DNA of 64,000 nucleotides from Methylococcales bacterium (GCA_030949405.1 JAUZSN010000002.1:2466553-2530552), one strand, 5' to 3'; positions 19,335-27,107 are shown, counted from the first letter of the stretch. The notes: generated by a model not told the origin, from the sequence alone. Program-made: numbers and translations.

Positions 19335-20452
19335 AGACTTGTTCTTCTAAATAAAATATATTAAAATCAATTGCTTATATATACTTGATAACATTCACAA
19401 TCAGTTGATACAGCCTAATAAATAAACTTTAAATTAAATTATTAAAAATAATAAATAAGCTTTATAATAAATTTCTATAAAAAATAAAAATCAAAGTATA
19501 ACATGAAAATAAAAGAAATTTTACCAAGAATTTATGATGATAGACAGTTAAGAGCTTTAACAGGATTAAAAACAGAACATTTTATTTTACTATTATCTCT
19601 ATTTGAAAAGACCCTTATTGAAGATCAAAAAGAAAAACATGAAAATAAAGAAAGAAAATACGGTAGTGGTTTAGATAGCACATTAAAAACACCCGCAGAC
19701 AAATTATTATTTATATTAAATTATATGAAGTGCTATTCTACTTTCGATCACTTAGGGTTTTCTTTTAATATGAATAAATCATGCGCCCATACTCATGTAT
19801 ACAAATTATTTCCAATTTTAATAAAGACGTTAGATATATTTAATGTTTTACCTGCAACAAGTTTTTCAACCCCTGAAGAAATGCAGCAGGCTTTTGGCGG
19901 AGTTCAAACATTGATAATAGATGCTACAGAGCTTGCTGTACAACGCCCTAGTGACTATGAAGAACAAAATGAATTTTACAGTGGTAAAAAAACAGCATAC
20001 AATTAAAAATACCACTATAGCTTCTTTAGGTCATTTAATTTTATATATTGGGGTTAATTTTCCAGGTAAAAATCATGATTATGGAATGTTTAAAAAAGAA
20101 TTTAATCCAGAATTAAATTGGTTTAGTAATTTTAATATATTTATTGATTTAGGTTATTTGGGGTTTAATAATGAATATAAAACTAATTCGGTAAATATTC
20201 CTCATAAAAAACCAAATAAATCTAAGCATAATCCAAACCCAACATTAACAGAAAATCAAAAAAAAGAAAACAAAGAGATGAGTCGTGAAAGAGTCATTGT
20301 TGAGCATGTAATCGGTGGAATGAAAAGATATAGATGCCTAGTTGACAAGTTTAGAAATAAAAAAGAAGGTGTAAAAGATTTATTTTCTTTTTTAGCGGCT
20401 ATCCTATGGAATTTTAACATGATATATTAACTTCTTCTTAAAGAACAAGTCT
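19335..20452 (+). mobile_element. IS5-like element, copy 1
   Basis: 1118 bp bounded by inverted ends AGACTTGTTCTT and AAGAACAAGTCT. AAT lies directly outside both ends (19332-19334 and 20453-20455), consistent with a 3-bp target duplication, and removing the element plus one AAT rejoins the ptuB-like frame. A leader of about 168 bp precedes the transposase. A second copy lies at 62998 and a 10-bp end at 21397. Confidence 0.88.
19503..20430 (+). pseudogene. IS5-like (DDE_4-type) transposase in two frames
   Basis: The N-terminal frame (19503-20006) carries the helix-turn-helix region (NYMKCYSTFDHLGFSFNM) and the first catalytic Asp in LIIDATELAVQRP. The second frame, entered at a run of seven A (19986-19992), carries HTIKNTTIASLGHL, GKNHDYGMFK, a FIDLGYLG segment with the second Asp, and SRERVIVEHVIGGMKRYR with the catalytic Glu. 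One fewer or two more A would fuse the frames. The other copy has eight A at this site. Slippage on the A-run could make the full protein, as known for some IS elements, or both copies may be inactive. Confidence 0.8.
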
Positions 20453-20819
20453 AATATTTTGGATGAAACACCATTATTAATTAATCCTGCATATATAAAT
20501 CCAGAAGACTATATTAGCTTTCGTGAAGAAATGCCCTATGCGATTGATAATAATTTTATGGAAAAAATACAATTGAAATATTAGCGTTAGATAGAGAAAA
20601 GTTGAATGAATATCGTTTAGAAAAATATGAGGAAATTCAAGAGCTAAATCAATTTGTTCAGATAGCTAAACAATACCCTAATGATTTTGAATTACAAAAC
20701 CTCGCAAAACAAGCACAATTAAAAATTGATAATGCTGTGACACCACAGGCTGAATATTCAGCCATGATAAAAGCCGCGCTTAATAAAAATCATTCCTGAG
20801 ACTTTACCTTTAAAAAAAC

Positions 20820-20846
20820 GGCTGTCAACTTAAGATGGGAAAATAA
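20820..20846 (+). repeat. diverged IS terminal-repeat-like sequence
   Basis: GGCTGTCAACTTAAGATGGG followed by AAAATAA matches the inner end of the DUF6399-type element (GGCTACCAACTTAAGACGGG, ACAAAATAA) with few differences. No transposase is attached. It lies just after the ptuB-like stop and in the same orientation as the one at 16487, so the Septu remnant sits between two such sequences. Confidence 0.5.
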
Positions 20847-20964
20847 CTGATGATGGGTATTAATTTAAGTAAAACTGTTAATTTTAAGTTTACATCGACC
20901 CCATTTTTTTTGCAAACAGAGTTTGGAAACAAGTCAAAAATAATATTTTTTAAGAATTGTTTAT

Positions 20965-20973
20965 TGTTATAAT
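20965..20973 (+). promoter_or_regulatory. possible extended -10 promoter of dndC
   Basis: TGTTATAAT (extended -10, TGnTATAAT) lies 36 bases upstream of the dndC ATG. The -35 region is only a T-rich stretch, so the call rests on the extended -10 alone. Confidence 0.4.
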
Positions 20974-21009
20974 AAAAGGTTTTTATATTGTAAAATTGAC
21001 TTTAGCTTT

Positions 21010-21396
21010 ATGGAAGATTCTAATTATCTTGATTTACCGACAGCAAACAAGCAATTAACAGACTCTCTTGAGAAGTTTGCTGAAATTGTTGCAGAAATTC
21101 GTCAAGAATATCTTGTGACTGAACAAAATTATCCTTGGATAATTGGTTTTTCAGGCGGTAAAGATAGCACTTTAGTTACTCATGCTGTTTTTGAAATGTT
21201 ACTTTCAATCGCCCCTTTAAAACGTACTCGTGATGTTCATATTGTTTCTAATGATACCTTGGTAGAAAGTCCGTTAGTTATTACGCATTTACAAACAACC
21301 TTAGCCGTTATTGAATAAGCAGGACGTAATTTACGGCTACCCGTTACAACAATTATTACTCAACCTGAGCTTGAGCAGTCTTTTTGGGTTAATATT
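21010..21396 (+). pseudogene. dndC: DndC-like DNA phosphorothioation sulfurtransferase, 5' fragment
   Basis: DndC is a PAPS-reductase-like protein that, with DndA/IscS, DndD and DndE, puts sulfur into the DNA backbone. The fragment has the PP-loop IIGFSGGKDSTLV near residue 44-56 and HIVSNDTLVESPLV, both typical of DndC. An in-frame TAA after LAVIE (21316-21318) interrupts it, yet the same frame continues with AGRNLRLPV and ELEQSFWVN, matching the family, until an IS end at 21397. About 130 of more than 400 residues remain. dndB, dndD and dndE are not visible. It is inactive. Confidence 0.82.
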
Positions 21397-21406
21397 AGAC
21401 TTGTTC
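21397..21406 (+). repeat. 10-bp remnant of an IS5-like end
   Basis: AGACTTGTTC is identical to the terminus of the IS5-like element and sits exactly between dndC and the DUF6399-type element. It is preceded by ATT, the complement of the AAT found outside other ends of this element. At only 10 bp it would be weak alone; its position at a junction makes it credible. Confidence 0.55.
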
Positions 21407-21416
21407 GGCTACCAAT

Positions 21417-22583
21417 TTAAGACGGGACATCCAGCAATTTCAAAGGGTTAGAAAACACACGCTTTCGACTATTTCTAGGAAGCGGTAACTCGCCCATTTC
21501 ATTCAGTAGCCATGAAAACAAGTCTGGAAACTCGGTATCAAATAAACGCATGGCGGCGGTTGTGCCATCCTCACGTTTGATTCCGTAGTTATGAATGACC
21601 GTCAACGCGTTTAATCGCTTTTTATTCAAACCTCGCCCATTGCGATACATTTGCGATAAACAGCCATTTCGCCCTTCCACCGCAGATGAACTGCGTTGAA
21701 ACTGCCTTGCCATATGCTCCGCCAATGTTAGCCATCGCTGCATTTCACTGATTGATAACTTTGCACTAAATGGGTCTGATTTGAGCTTATCAGACGCGGT
21801 TTCCCAAGCTTTTCGATAGTTTTCCTTTGACCTGCGGCTTTTAGTTTGTTCCATTTTCTGATGCCAATAAACAACGGGTAATAATGTTGTGGTCAACCAA
21901 TATTCGGTATCCGCATCAAGCCCCAAATTTTGCAAGGTTTCGCGTACCCAAAGCCACCAAAAACTGATGGATACCGCTAACGGTTTTATTTGATTACGAA
22001 ACTTTTTCATCACGCCTTTATGATCGTTAATCCCTTGTTTTTCCGCTATTTTTTCAAAGGCTCGCGCTCTTAACTCTAGCAACTTCTCAACCTGTTCCGC
22101 ATCGTTTCTACGACTATCATTGAGTGAAAAAGGATGAACTTCATCCGCAATCCCTTGTAAGTTTTCGTGATAATCTGTTTGTATTTTTTTGGCTTCTTCA
22201 AGCTCTTTTTCAGCCGTTATCCGTGTTGTTTTAAGTCCAATAATTTTCTGCATCGTTGCCGTTTTAGAAACAGTAGACTCTGCGGTTTGCGCTGCTTGCC
22301 GCTGTTTTTCAGCCCTTGCTGCACGCCTGCCGATTTTCGCGCCTAACCAGCGACTCATATCTTGTTGAGCATGAAAAATATCTGCCCCCGATTCGCACTT
22401 AAACCCCGTCACTGCCATTTTTATCAACGCCTTAGCGCGATCACTAATCGCATGATTAACCTCAATGCCTAATGATTCTAATCGTGGCGAAACCTTTTTA
22501 TACCAAGTATCGTAGCACCTATCATCGCTAATATCTTCCAACAAAAGATAGCCAGAACGTAAGTCCATTAAAACTAAAATCAT
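21417..22583 (-). CDS. transposase, C-terminal ORF (DUF6399-like), copy 1
   Basis: 388 residues starting inside the RNase H-like core (MILVLMDLRSGYLLLED), with DRAKALIKMA carrying the presumed second catalytic Asp, a long charged helical insert, and SSAVEGRNGCLSQMYRNGRG with the presumed catalytic Glu. The ATG overlaps the upstream ORF by ATGA. The natural protein is probably a fusion of both ORFs: with one more T in the run near 22600 they join as DETFFGNFMILVL. DUF6399 assignment is from memory of annotated relatives, so moderate. Confidence 0.75.
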   Translation of the reverse strand: MILVLMDLRSGYLLLEDISDDRCYDTWYKKVSPRLESLGIEVNHAISDRAKALIKMAVTGFKCESGADIFHAQQDMSRWLGAKIGRRAARAEKQRQAAQTAESTVSKTATMQKIIGLKTTRITAEKELEEAKKIQTDYHENLQGIADEVHPFSLNDSRRNDAEQVEKLLELRARAFEKIAEKQGINDHKGVMKKFRNQIKPLAVSISFWWLWVRETLQNLGLDADTEYWLTTTLLPVVYWHQKMEQTKSRRSKENYRKAWETASDKLKSDPFSAKLSISEMQRWLTLAEHMARQFQRSSSAVEGRNGCLSQMYRNGRGLNKKRLNALTVIHNYGIKREDGTTAAMRLFDTEFPDLFSWLLNEMGELPLPRNSRKRVFSNPLKLLDVPS

Positions 22584-22918
22584 AAAGTTGCCGAAAAAGT
22601 CTCATCCAGCCCAGCAACAACTTTACGTGTTTGTTTTTTCACACTTTTTTCGCATTCTTGCTGAAACTGCGGCAATAAGACTTCCATTTTATTGATTTGA
22701 GTCCGCAGTGCGTCGGGTGATACGCCCACATGGGTGTCAATCCGTATCATTTTAAAAAACAGCGATAAAGTCTCTGCACCTACGCCTGCCTTTAATCCAA
22801 AGACATACAAGGCGGAAAACACCATTAATCTTTGCCAAGAACTACCTGCCTCGGTTTCCCATAATGATGATTCAGGATGTCGATTTCGCTTTGTTTGCGC
22901 TTGACGATGACGATGCAC
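22580..22918 (-). CDS. transposase, middle ORF, copy 1
   Basis: 112 residues from MHRHRQAQTKRN to GLDETFSATL. The GLDET motif carries the presumed first catalytic Asp. The frame is open upstream without an ATG and encodes a helix-turn-helix (TVRNLASIVGRSKSSVHRHR); the only nearby ATG, near 23045, is in another frame (MTKKTEQHRK). The 3' end shifts at five T, in the same way as copies 2 and 4. Confidence 0.7.
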   Translation of the reverse strand: MHRHRQAQTKRNRHPESSLWETEAGSSWQRLMVFSALYVFGLKAGVGAETLSLFFKMIRIDTHVGVSPDALRTQINKMEVLLPQFQQECEKSVKKQTRKVVAGLDETFSATL

Positions 22919-23125
22919 ACTGCTTTTTGAGCGACCAACAATTGAAGCTAAGTTACGAACAGTTTGCTTGCCTGTTGTTGTAATTTCAGCGATAATTGCG
23001 TGACTAGCTGCGCGTATTTTCTGTGTTGTTCTGTTTTTTTAGTCATTAACCTATGATACAAGAATATCGCAGTTAGTTCTTTATTTTGTCCCGTCTTAAG
23101 TTGGTAGCCACAATGGGCTACCAAT

Positions 23126-24292
23126 TTAAGACGGGACATCCAGCAATTTCAAAGGGTTAGAAAACACACGCTTTCGACTATTTCTAGGAAGCGGTAACTC
23201 GCCCATTTCATTCAGTAGCCATGAAAACAAGTCTGGAAACTCGGTATCAAATAAACGCATGGCGGCGGTTGTGCCATCCTCACGTTTGATTCCGTAGTTA
23301 TGAATGACCGTCAACGCGTTTAATCGCTTTTTATTCAAACCTCGCCCATTGCGATACATTTGCGATAAACAGCCATTTCGCCCTTCCACCGCAGATGAAC
23401 TGCGTTGAAACTGCCTTGCCATATGCTCCGCCAATGTTAGCCATCGCTGCATTTCACTGATTGATAACTTTGCACTAAATGGGTCTGATTTGAGCTTATC
23501 AGACGCGGTTTCCCAAGCTTTTCGATAGTTTTCCTTTGACCTGCGGCTTTTAGTTTGTTCCATTTTCTGATGCCAATAAACAACGGGTAATAATGTTGTG
23601 GTCAACCAATATTCGGTATCCGCATCAAGCCCCAAATTTTGCAAGGTTTCGCGTACCCAAAGCCACCAAAAACTGATGGATACCGCTAACGGTTTTATTT
23701 GATTACGAAACTTTTTCATCACGCCTTTATGATCGTTAATCCCTTGTTTTTCCGCTATTTTTTCAAAGGCTCGCGCTCTTAACTCTAGCAACTTCTCAAC
23801 CTGTTCCGCATCGTTTCTACGACTATCATTGAGTGAAAAAGGATGAACTTCATCCGCAATCCCTTGTAAGTTTTCGTGATAATCTGTTTGTATTTTTTTG
23901 GCTTCTTCAAGCTCTTTTTCAGCCGTTATCCGTGTTGTTTTAAGTCCAATAATTTTCTGCATCGTTGCCGTTTTAGAAACAGTAGACTCTGCGGTTTGCG
24001 CTGCTTGCCGCTGTTTTTCAGCCCTTGCTGCACGCCTGCCGATTTTCGCGCCTAACCAGCGACTCATATCTTGTTGAGCATGAAAAATATCTGCCCCCGA
24101 TTCGCACTTAAACCCCGTCACTGCCATTTTTATCAACGCCTTAGCGCGATCACTAATCGCATGATTAACCTCAATGCCTAATGATTCTAATCGTGGCGAA
24201 ACCTTTTTATACCAAGTATCGTAGCACCTATCATCGCTAATATCTTCCAACAAAAGATAGCCAGAACGTAAGTCCATTAAAACTAAAATCAT
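23126..24292 (-). CDS. transposase, C-terminal ORF, copy 2
   Basis: The 388 residues are identical to those in copies 1 and 4, so this part is under no visible decay in the tandem pair. It lacks the first catalytic Asp, which lies in the upstream ORF. Confidence 0.75.
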   Translation of the reverse strand: MILVLMDLRSGYLLLEDISDDRCYDTWYKKVSPRLESLGIEVNHAISDRAKALIKMAVTGFKCESGADIFHAQQDMSRWLGAKIGRRAARAEKQRQAAQTAESTVSKTATMQKIIGLKTTRITAEKELEEAKKIQTDYHENLQGIADEVHPFSLNDSRRNDAEQVEKLLELRARAFEKIAEKQGINDHKGVMKKFRNQIKPLAVSISFWWLWVRETLQNLGLDADTEYWLTTTLLPVVYWHQKMEQTKSRRSKENYRKAWETASDKLKSDPFSAKLSISEMQRWLTLAEHMARQFQRSSSAVEGRNGCLSQMYRNGRGLNKKRLNALTVIHNYGIKREDGTTAAMRLFDTEFPDLFSWLLNEMGELPLPRNSRKRVFSNPLKLLDVPS

Positions 24293-24331
24293 AAGGTTGC
24301 CGAAAAAGTCTCATCCAGCCCAGCAACAACT

Positions 24332-24628
24332 TTACGTGTTTGTTTTTTCACACTTTTTTCGCATTCTTGCTGAAACTGCAGGCAATAAGACTTCCATTTT
24401 ATTGATTTGAGTCCGCAGTGCGTCGGGTGATACGCCCACATGGGTGTCAATCCGTATCATTTTAAAAAACAGCGATAAAGTCTCTGCACCTACGCCTGCC
24501 TTTAATCCAAAGACATACAAGGCGGAAAACACCATTAATCTTTGCCAAGAACTACCTGCCTCGGTTTCCCATAATGATGATTCAGGATGTCGATTTCGCT
24601 TTGTTTGCGCTTGACGATGACGATGCAC
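24332..24628 (-). CDS. transposase, middle ORF, copy 2 (extra frameshift)
   Basis: 98 residues. Matches copy 1 up to MEVLLP, then an inserted A changes the frame and the ORF ends ...KCEKTNT, losing GLDET. This copy therefore carries one lesion more than the others and cannot make the catalytic core even with frameshifting at the T-run. Confidence 0.7.
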   Translation of the reverse strand: MHRHRQAQTKRNRHPESSLWETEAGSSWQRLMVFSALYVFGLKAGVGAETLSLFFKMIRIDTHVGVSPDALRTQINKMEVLLPAVSARMRKKCEKTNT

Positions 24629-24820
24629 ACTGCTTTTTGAGCGACCAACAATTGAAGCTAAGTTACGAACAGTTTGCTTGCCTGTTGTTGTAATTTCAGC
24701 GATAATTGCGTGACTAGCTGCGCGTATTTTCTGTGTTGTTCTGTTTTTTTAGTCATTAACCTATGATACAAGAATATCGCAGTTAGTTCTTTATTTTGTC
24801 CCGTCTTAAGTTGGTAGCCA

Positions 24821-25045
24821 TTTATTTCACTCAATGATTTAAGTTTGGATGTAGAAAATCCTAGACTGCCTATTTCATTCAGAAAAATAGAAAGAAACAA
24901 AGAAAGTATCATTAATTGGTTGCTTGAAGATGCTTCAATTATTGAATTAATGTTAGCGATTGCTCAAAATGATTTTTTCATAGGAGAAGCTCTATTAGCA
25001 ATAGAAAGCAACACACCCGAAAAATATATTATTGGCAGCTCGTAG
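24821..25045 (+). pseudogene. ParB/sulfiredoxin-like N-terminal domain, 5' end lost
   Basis: Reads FISLNDLSLDVENPRLP, the opening strand-turn of ParB-like nuclease domains, then IIELMLAIAQNDFFIGEALLAIES, matching the helix and the GE-P-like turn of that fold, and stops after about 75 residues. The 5' codons were removed by IS copy 2. The first 90 bp recur with three substitutions at 25888-25977, so two related genes once stood here. Proteins with this domain occur in partition, phosphorothioation and other defence systems; which applies is unknown. Confidence 0.55.
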
Positions 25046-25155
25046 GTTAGCTAGAACAATAGTAAACCCCAGCAAAACACCAAATTCAAATACTGGCTTA
25101 CGTTTTTTATATCGTAAACAACTAACCATCTCAAAATAAAAAGTAGGTACATATT

Positions 25156-25380
25156 ATGATTGCATTACGTCAACTTCATTCATTAGAACAAGATACCCTC
25201 ACTATAAAAATTCCCCCCGAATTTAAACAATACCATCAAGCTGAAATAATTATATTACCCATAGAAGAAAAACAAACTAAAAATAACGATACCGAAACCT
25301 TTATCAAACAATTTGCAGGCGCAATTACTGATTTTCCTGAAATTGAAACCGAAGGATTACCCGAAGAAAGAGATTTTTAA
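25156..25380 (+). CDS. VapB-like antitoxin
   Basis: 74-residue protein encoded directly before a PIN-domain toxin, with the stop TAA touching the toxin ATG. It has the small-antitoxin layout: an N-terminal strand-helix part (LTIKIPPEFKQYHQAEIIILP, AbrB/MazE- or DUF2281-like) and an acidic C-terminal tail (FPEIETEGLPEERDF) of the kind that fills the toxin active site. AGTAGG lies about 8 bases before the ATG. The antitoxin usually also binds the promoter and represses the pair. The exact antitoxin family is unsure. Confidence 0.75.
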   Translation: MIALRQLHSLEQDTLTIKIPPEFKQYHQAEIIILPIEEKQTKNNDTETFIKQFAGAITDFPEIETEGLPEERDF

Positions 25381-25779
25381 ATGCGTTATTTACTGGATAC
25401 CAACATCTGCATCGCCTTTTTTAAAAATCATCCTACCGTTATTGAAAAAATTAGAACAATCGGTATAGAAAACCTACTGCTTTGTTCACCTGTAAAAGCA
25501 GAACTATGGTACGGAGCGTGTAAAAGTGAACGAACAACAGCCAATAAAATAATATTACAAGAATTCTTTACACAGTTTTCAAGCCTAGCATTTAATGATG
25601 AGGTTATTGAACAATACGGAGAAATTCGTGCTTTTCTAGCAAAATCTGGAAATATAATCGGTGCAAATGATTTACTCATTGCAGCAATTGCGACAACACA
25701 TCAAACAACTTTAGTCACACATAATGTCAGAGAGTTTAAACGTGTACCTAATTTAATCATAGATGACTGGCTGGCTTGA
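25381..25779 (+). CDS. vapC: PIN-domain ribonuclease toxin, VapC family
   Basis: 132-residue PIN domain. The acidic catalytic residues are visible: Asp in YLLDTN (residue 6), Glu in VKAELWYGA (about residue 41), Asp in GANDLLIAAIA (about residue 99) and the C-terminal VTHNVREF segment. VapC proteins cut initiator tRNA or rRNA. The pair is complete, making it one of the few intact accessory modules in this IS-rich region, and it lies between two broken ParB-like genes. Confidence 0.9.
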   Translation: MRYLLDTNICIAFFKNHPTVIEKIRTIGIENLLLCSPVKAELWYGACKSERTTANKIILQEFFTQFSSLAFNDEVIEQYGEIRAFLAKSGNIIGANDLLIAAIATTHQTTLVTHNVREFKRVPNLIIDDWLA

Positions 25780-25782
25780 TTT

Positions 25783-25812
25783 CTCGTTCCCAACGAAGAC
25801 GTTGGGAACGAG
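25783..25812. terminator. perfect 13-bp hairpin after vapC
   Basis: CTCGTTCCCAACG and CGTTGGGAACGAG are exact complements with a 4-nt loop. GGTAAAAAC follows, without a T-run on the plus strand. It may end the vapBC transcript, or be a copy of a dispersed palindromic repeat, since CGTTCCCA-type palindromes are common in related genomes. Confidence 0.6.
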
Positions 25813-25870
25813 GTAAAAACAGTTTTACGATAAAAAGTCATGAATATCTATTTTTAGGAGTTAAGCATCA

Positions 25871-25979
25871 ATGAATAATAATATAAAATTTATTTCACTC
25901 AATGATTTAAGTTTAGATAGAGAAAATCCTAGACTGCCTATTTCATTCAGAAAAATAGAAAGAAACAAAGAAAGTATGT
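25871..25979 (+). pseudogene. ParB-like gene, 5' fragment
   Basis: Starts MNNNIKFISLNDLSLDREN with the upstream sequence TTTTTAGGAG as a ribosome-binding site, and is cut after 36 residues (KIERNKES) by an IS66-like end at 25978. It is about 97% identical in DNA to the start of the fragment at 24821 and supplies the N-terminus that fragment lacks. Confidence 0.55.
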
Positions 25980-26012
25980 ATCTACTTTAAATCTCAGGGT
26001 AAAGATAAAATT
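25978..26012 (+). repeat. solo left end of the IS66-like element
   Basis: 35 bases identical to the left terminus of the complete IS66-like element (through ...GATAAAATT) and then, without a gap, the start of a DUF6399-type element. The rest of the IS66-like copy is missing. Confidence 0.85.
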
Positions 26013-26203
26013 GGCTACCAACTTAAGACGGGACAAAATAAAGAACTAACTGCGATATTCTTGTATCATAGGTTAATGACTAAAAAAACAGAACAACACA
26101 GAAAATACGCGCAGCTAGTCACGCAATTATCGCTGAAATTACAACAACAGGCAAGCAAACTGTTCGTAACTTAGCTTCAATTGTTGGTCGCTCAAAAAGC
26201 AGT

Positions 26204-26482
26204 GTGCATCGTCATCGTCAAGCGCAAACAAAGCGAAATCGACATCCTGAATCATCATTATGGGAAACCGAGGCAGGTAGTTCTTGGCAAAGATTAATGG
26301 TGTTTTCCGCCTTGTATGTCTTTGGATTAAAGGCAGGCGTAGGTGCAGAGACTTTATCGCTGTTTTTTAAAATGATACGGATTGACACCCATGTGGGCGT
26401 ATCACCCGACGCACTGCGGACTCAAATCAATAAAATGGAAGTCTTATTGCCGCAGTTTCAGCAAGAATGCGAAAAAGTGTGA
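26204..26482 (+). CDS. transposase, first ORF, copy 3
   Basis: 92 residues from MHRHRQ to QECEKV, shorter than in copy 1 because one A is missing; the frame upstream without an ATG carries the helix-turn-helix. Confidence 0.65.
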   Translation: MHRHRQAQTKRNRHPESSLWETEAGSSWQRLMVFSALYVFGLKAGVGAETLSLFFKMIRIDTHVGVSPDALRTQINKMEVLLPQFQQECEKV

Positions 26483-27075
26483 AAAAACAAACACGTAAAG
26501 TTGTTGCTGGGCTGGATGAGACTTTTTTCGGCAACTTTATGATTTTAGTTTTAATGGACTTACGTTCTGGCTATCTTTTGTTGGAAGATATTAGCGATGA
26601 TAGGTGCTACGATACTTGGTATAAAAAGGTTTCGCCACGATTAGAATCATTAGGCATTGAGGTTAATCATGCGATTAGTGATCGCGCTAAGGCGTTGATA
26701 AAAATGGCAGTGACGGGGTTTAAGTGCGAATCGGGGGCAGATATTTTTCATGCTCAACAAGATATGAGTCGCTGGTTAGGCGCGAAAATCGGCAGGCGTG
26801 CAGCAAGGGCTGAAAAACAGCGGCAAGCAGCGCAAACCGCAGAGTCTACTGTTTCTAAAACGGCAACGATGCAGAAAATTATTGGACTTAAAACAACACG
26901 GATAACGGCTGAAAAAGAGCTTGAAGAAGCCAAAAAAATACAAACAGATTATCACGAAAACTTACAAGGGATTGCGGATGAAGTTCATCCTTTTTCACTC
27001 AATGATAGTCGTAGAAACGATGCGGAACAGGTTGAGAAGTTGCTAGAGTTAAGAGCGCGAGCCTTTGAAAAATAG
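26467..27075 (+). CDS. transposase, middle ORF, copy 3
   Basis: 202 residues. This is the only copy in which the first catalytic block and the RNase H core are in one frame (GLDETFFGNFMILVLMDLRSG), showing the ancestral arrangement. It stops early after RARAFEK because of a missing A. Confidence 0.7.
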   Translation: MRKSVKKQTRKVVAGLDETFFGNFMILVLMDLRSGYLLLEDISDDRCYDTWYKKVSPRLESLGIEVNHAISDRAKALIKMAVTGFKCESGADIFHAQQDMSRWLGAKIGRRAARAEKQRQAAQTAESTVSKTATMQKIIGLKTTRITAEKELEEAKKIQTDYHENLQGIADEVHPFSLNDSRRNDAEQVEKLLELRARAFEK

Positions 27076-27107
27076 CGGAAAAACAAGGGATTAACGATCA
27101 TAAAGGC

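Larger units (their letters stand above)
18915..20799 (+). pseudogene. PtuB-like HNH endonuclease (TIGR02646 type), triply broken
   Basis: Would be the nuclease partner of the ATPase upstream. The N-terminal part reads MIAIQRCEEPEKL... up to CCFCE, then an in-frame TAA (19114-19116), where relatives have a coding residue. The same frame continues with GDVEHFRAKAGY and LSCSSCNQEYKKN, which together with CCFC form the zinc-binding HNH core. At 19335 it is split by an IS5-like element flanked by a 3-bp AAT duplication; across the element the frame resumes with NILDETPLLINP and ISFREEMPYAID. Near 20557 a missing T in a T-run shifts the frame before TIEILALDREKL, which continues to the TGA at 20799. 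Three independent lesions show that it is dead. Confidence 0.8.
21407..23109 (-). mobile_element. DUF6399-type insertion sequence, copy 1
   Basis: 1703 bp with imperfect inverted ends of about 23 bp (GGCTACCAATTTAAGACGGG at the left; GGCTACCAACTTAAGACGGG when the right end is read inwards). The transposase is on the minus strand. It is separated from copy 2 by only 6 bp (ACAATG) in head-to-tail order. No target duplication is visible. The left end abuts an IS5-like end. Confidence 0.93.
23116..24819 (-). mobile_element. DUF6399-type insertion sequence, copy 2
   Basis: 1704 bp, almost identical to copy 1 and in the same orientation directly after it. It differs by one inserted A in the middle ORF (near 24379) and one substitution near 24295. 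The right end joins a ParB-like gene fragment at 24820. Confidence 0.93.

Noticed and set aside
24821-25045. Calling the ParB-like fragment DndB
   Set aside because: It has the ParB-like opening but no DGQHR-type residues are visible; the link with dndC rests only on proximity.
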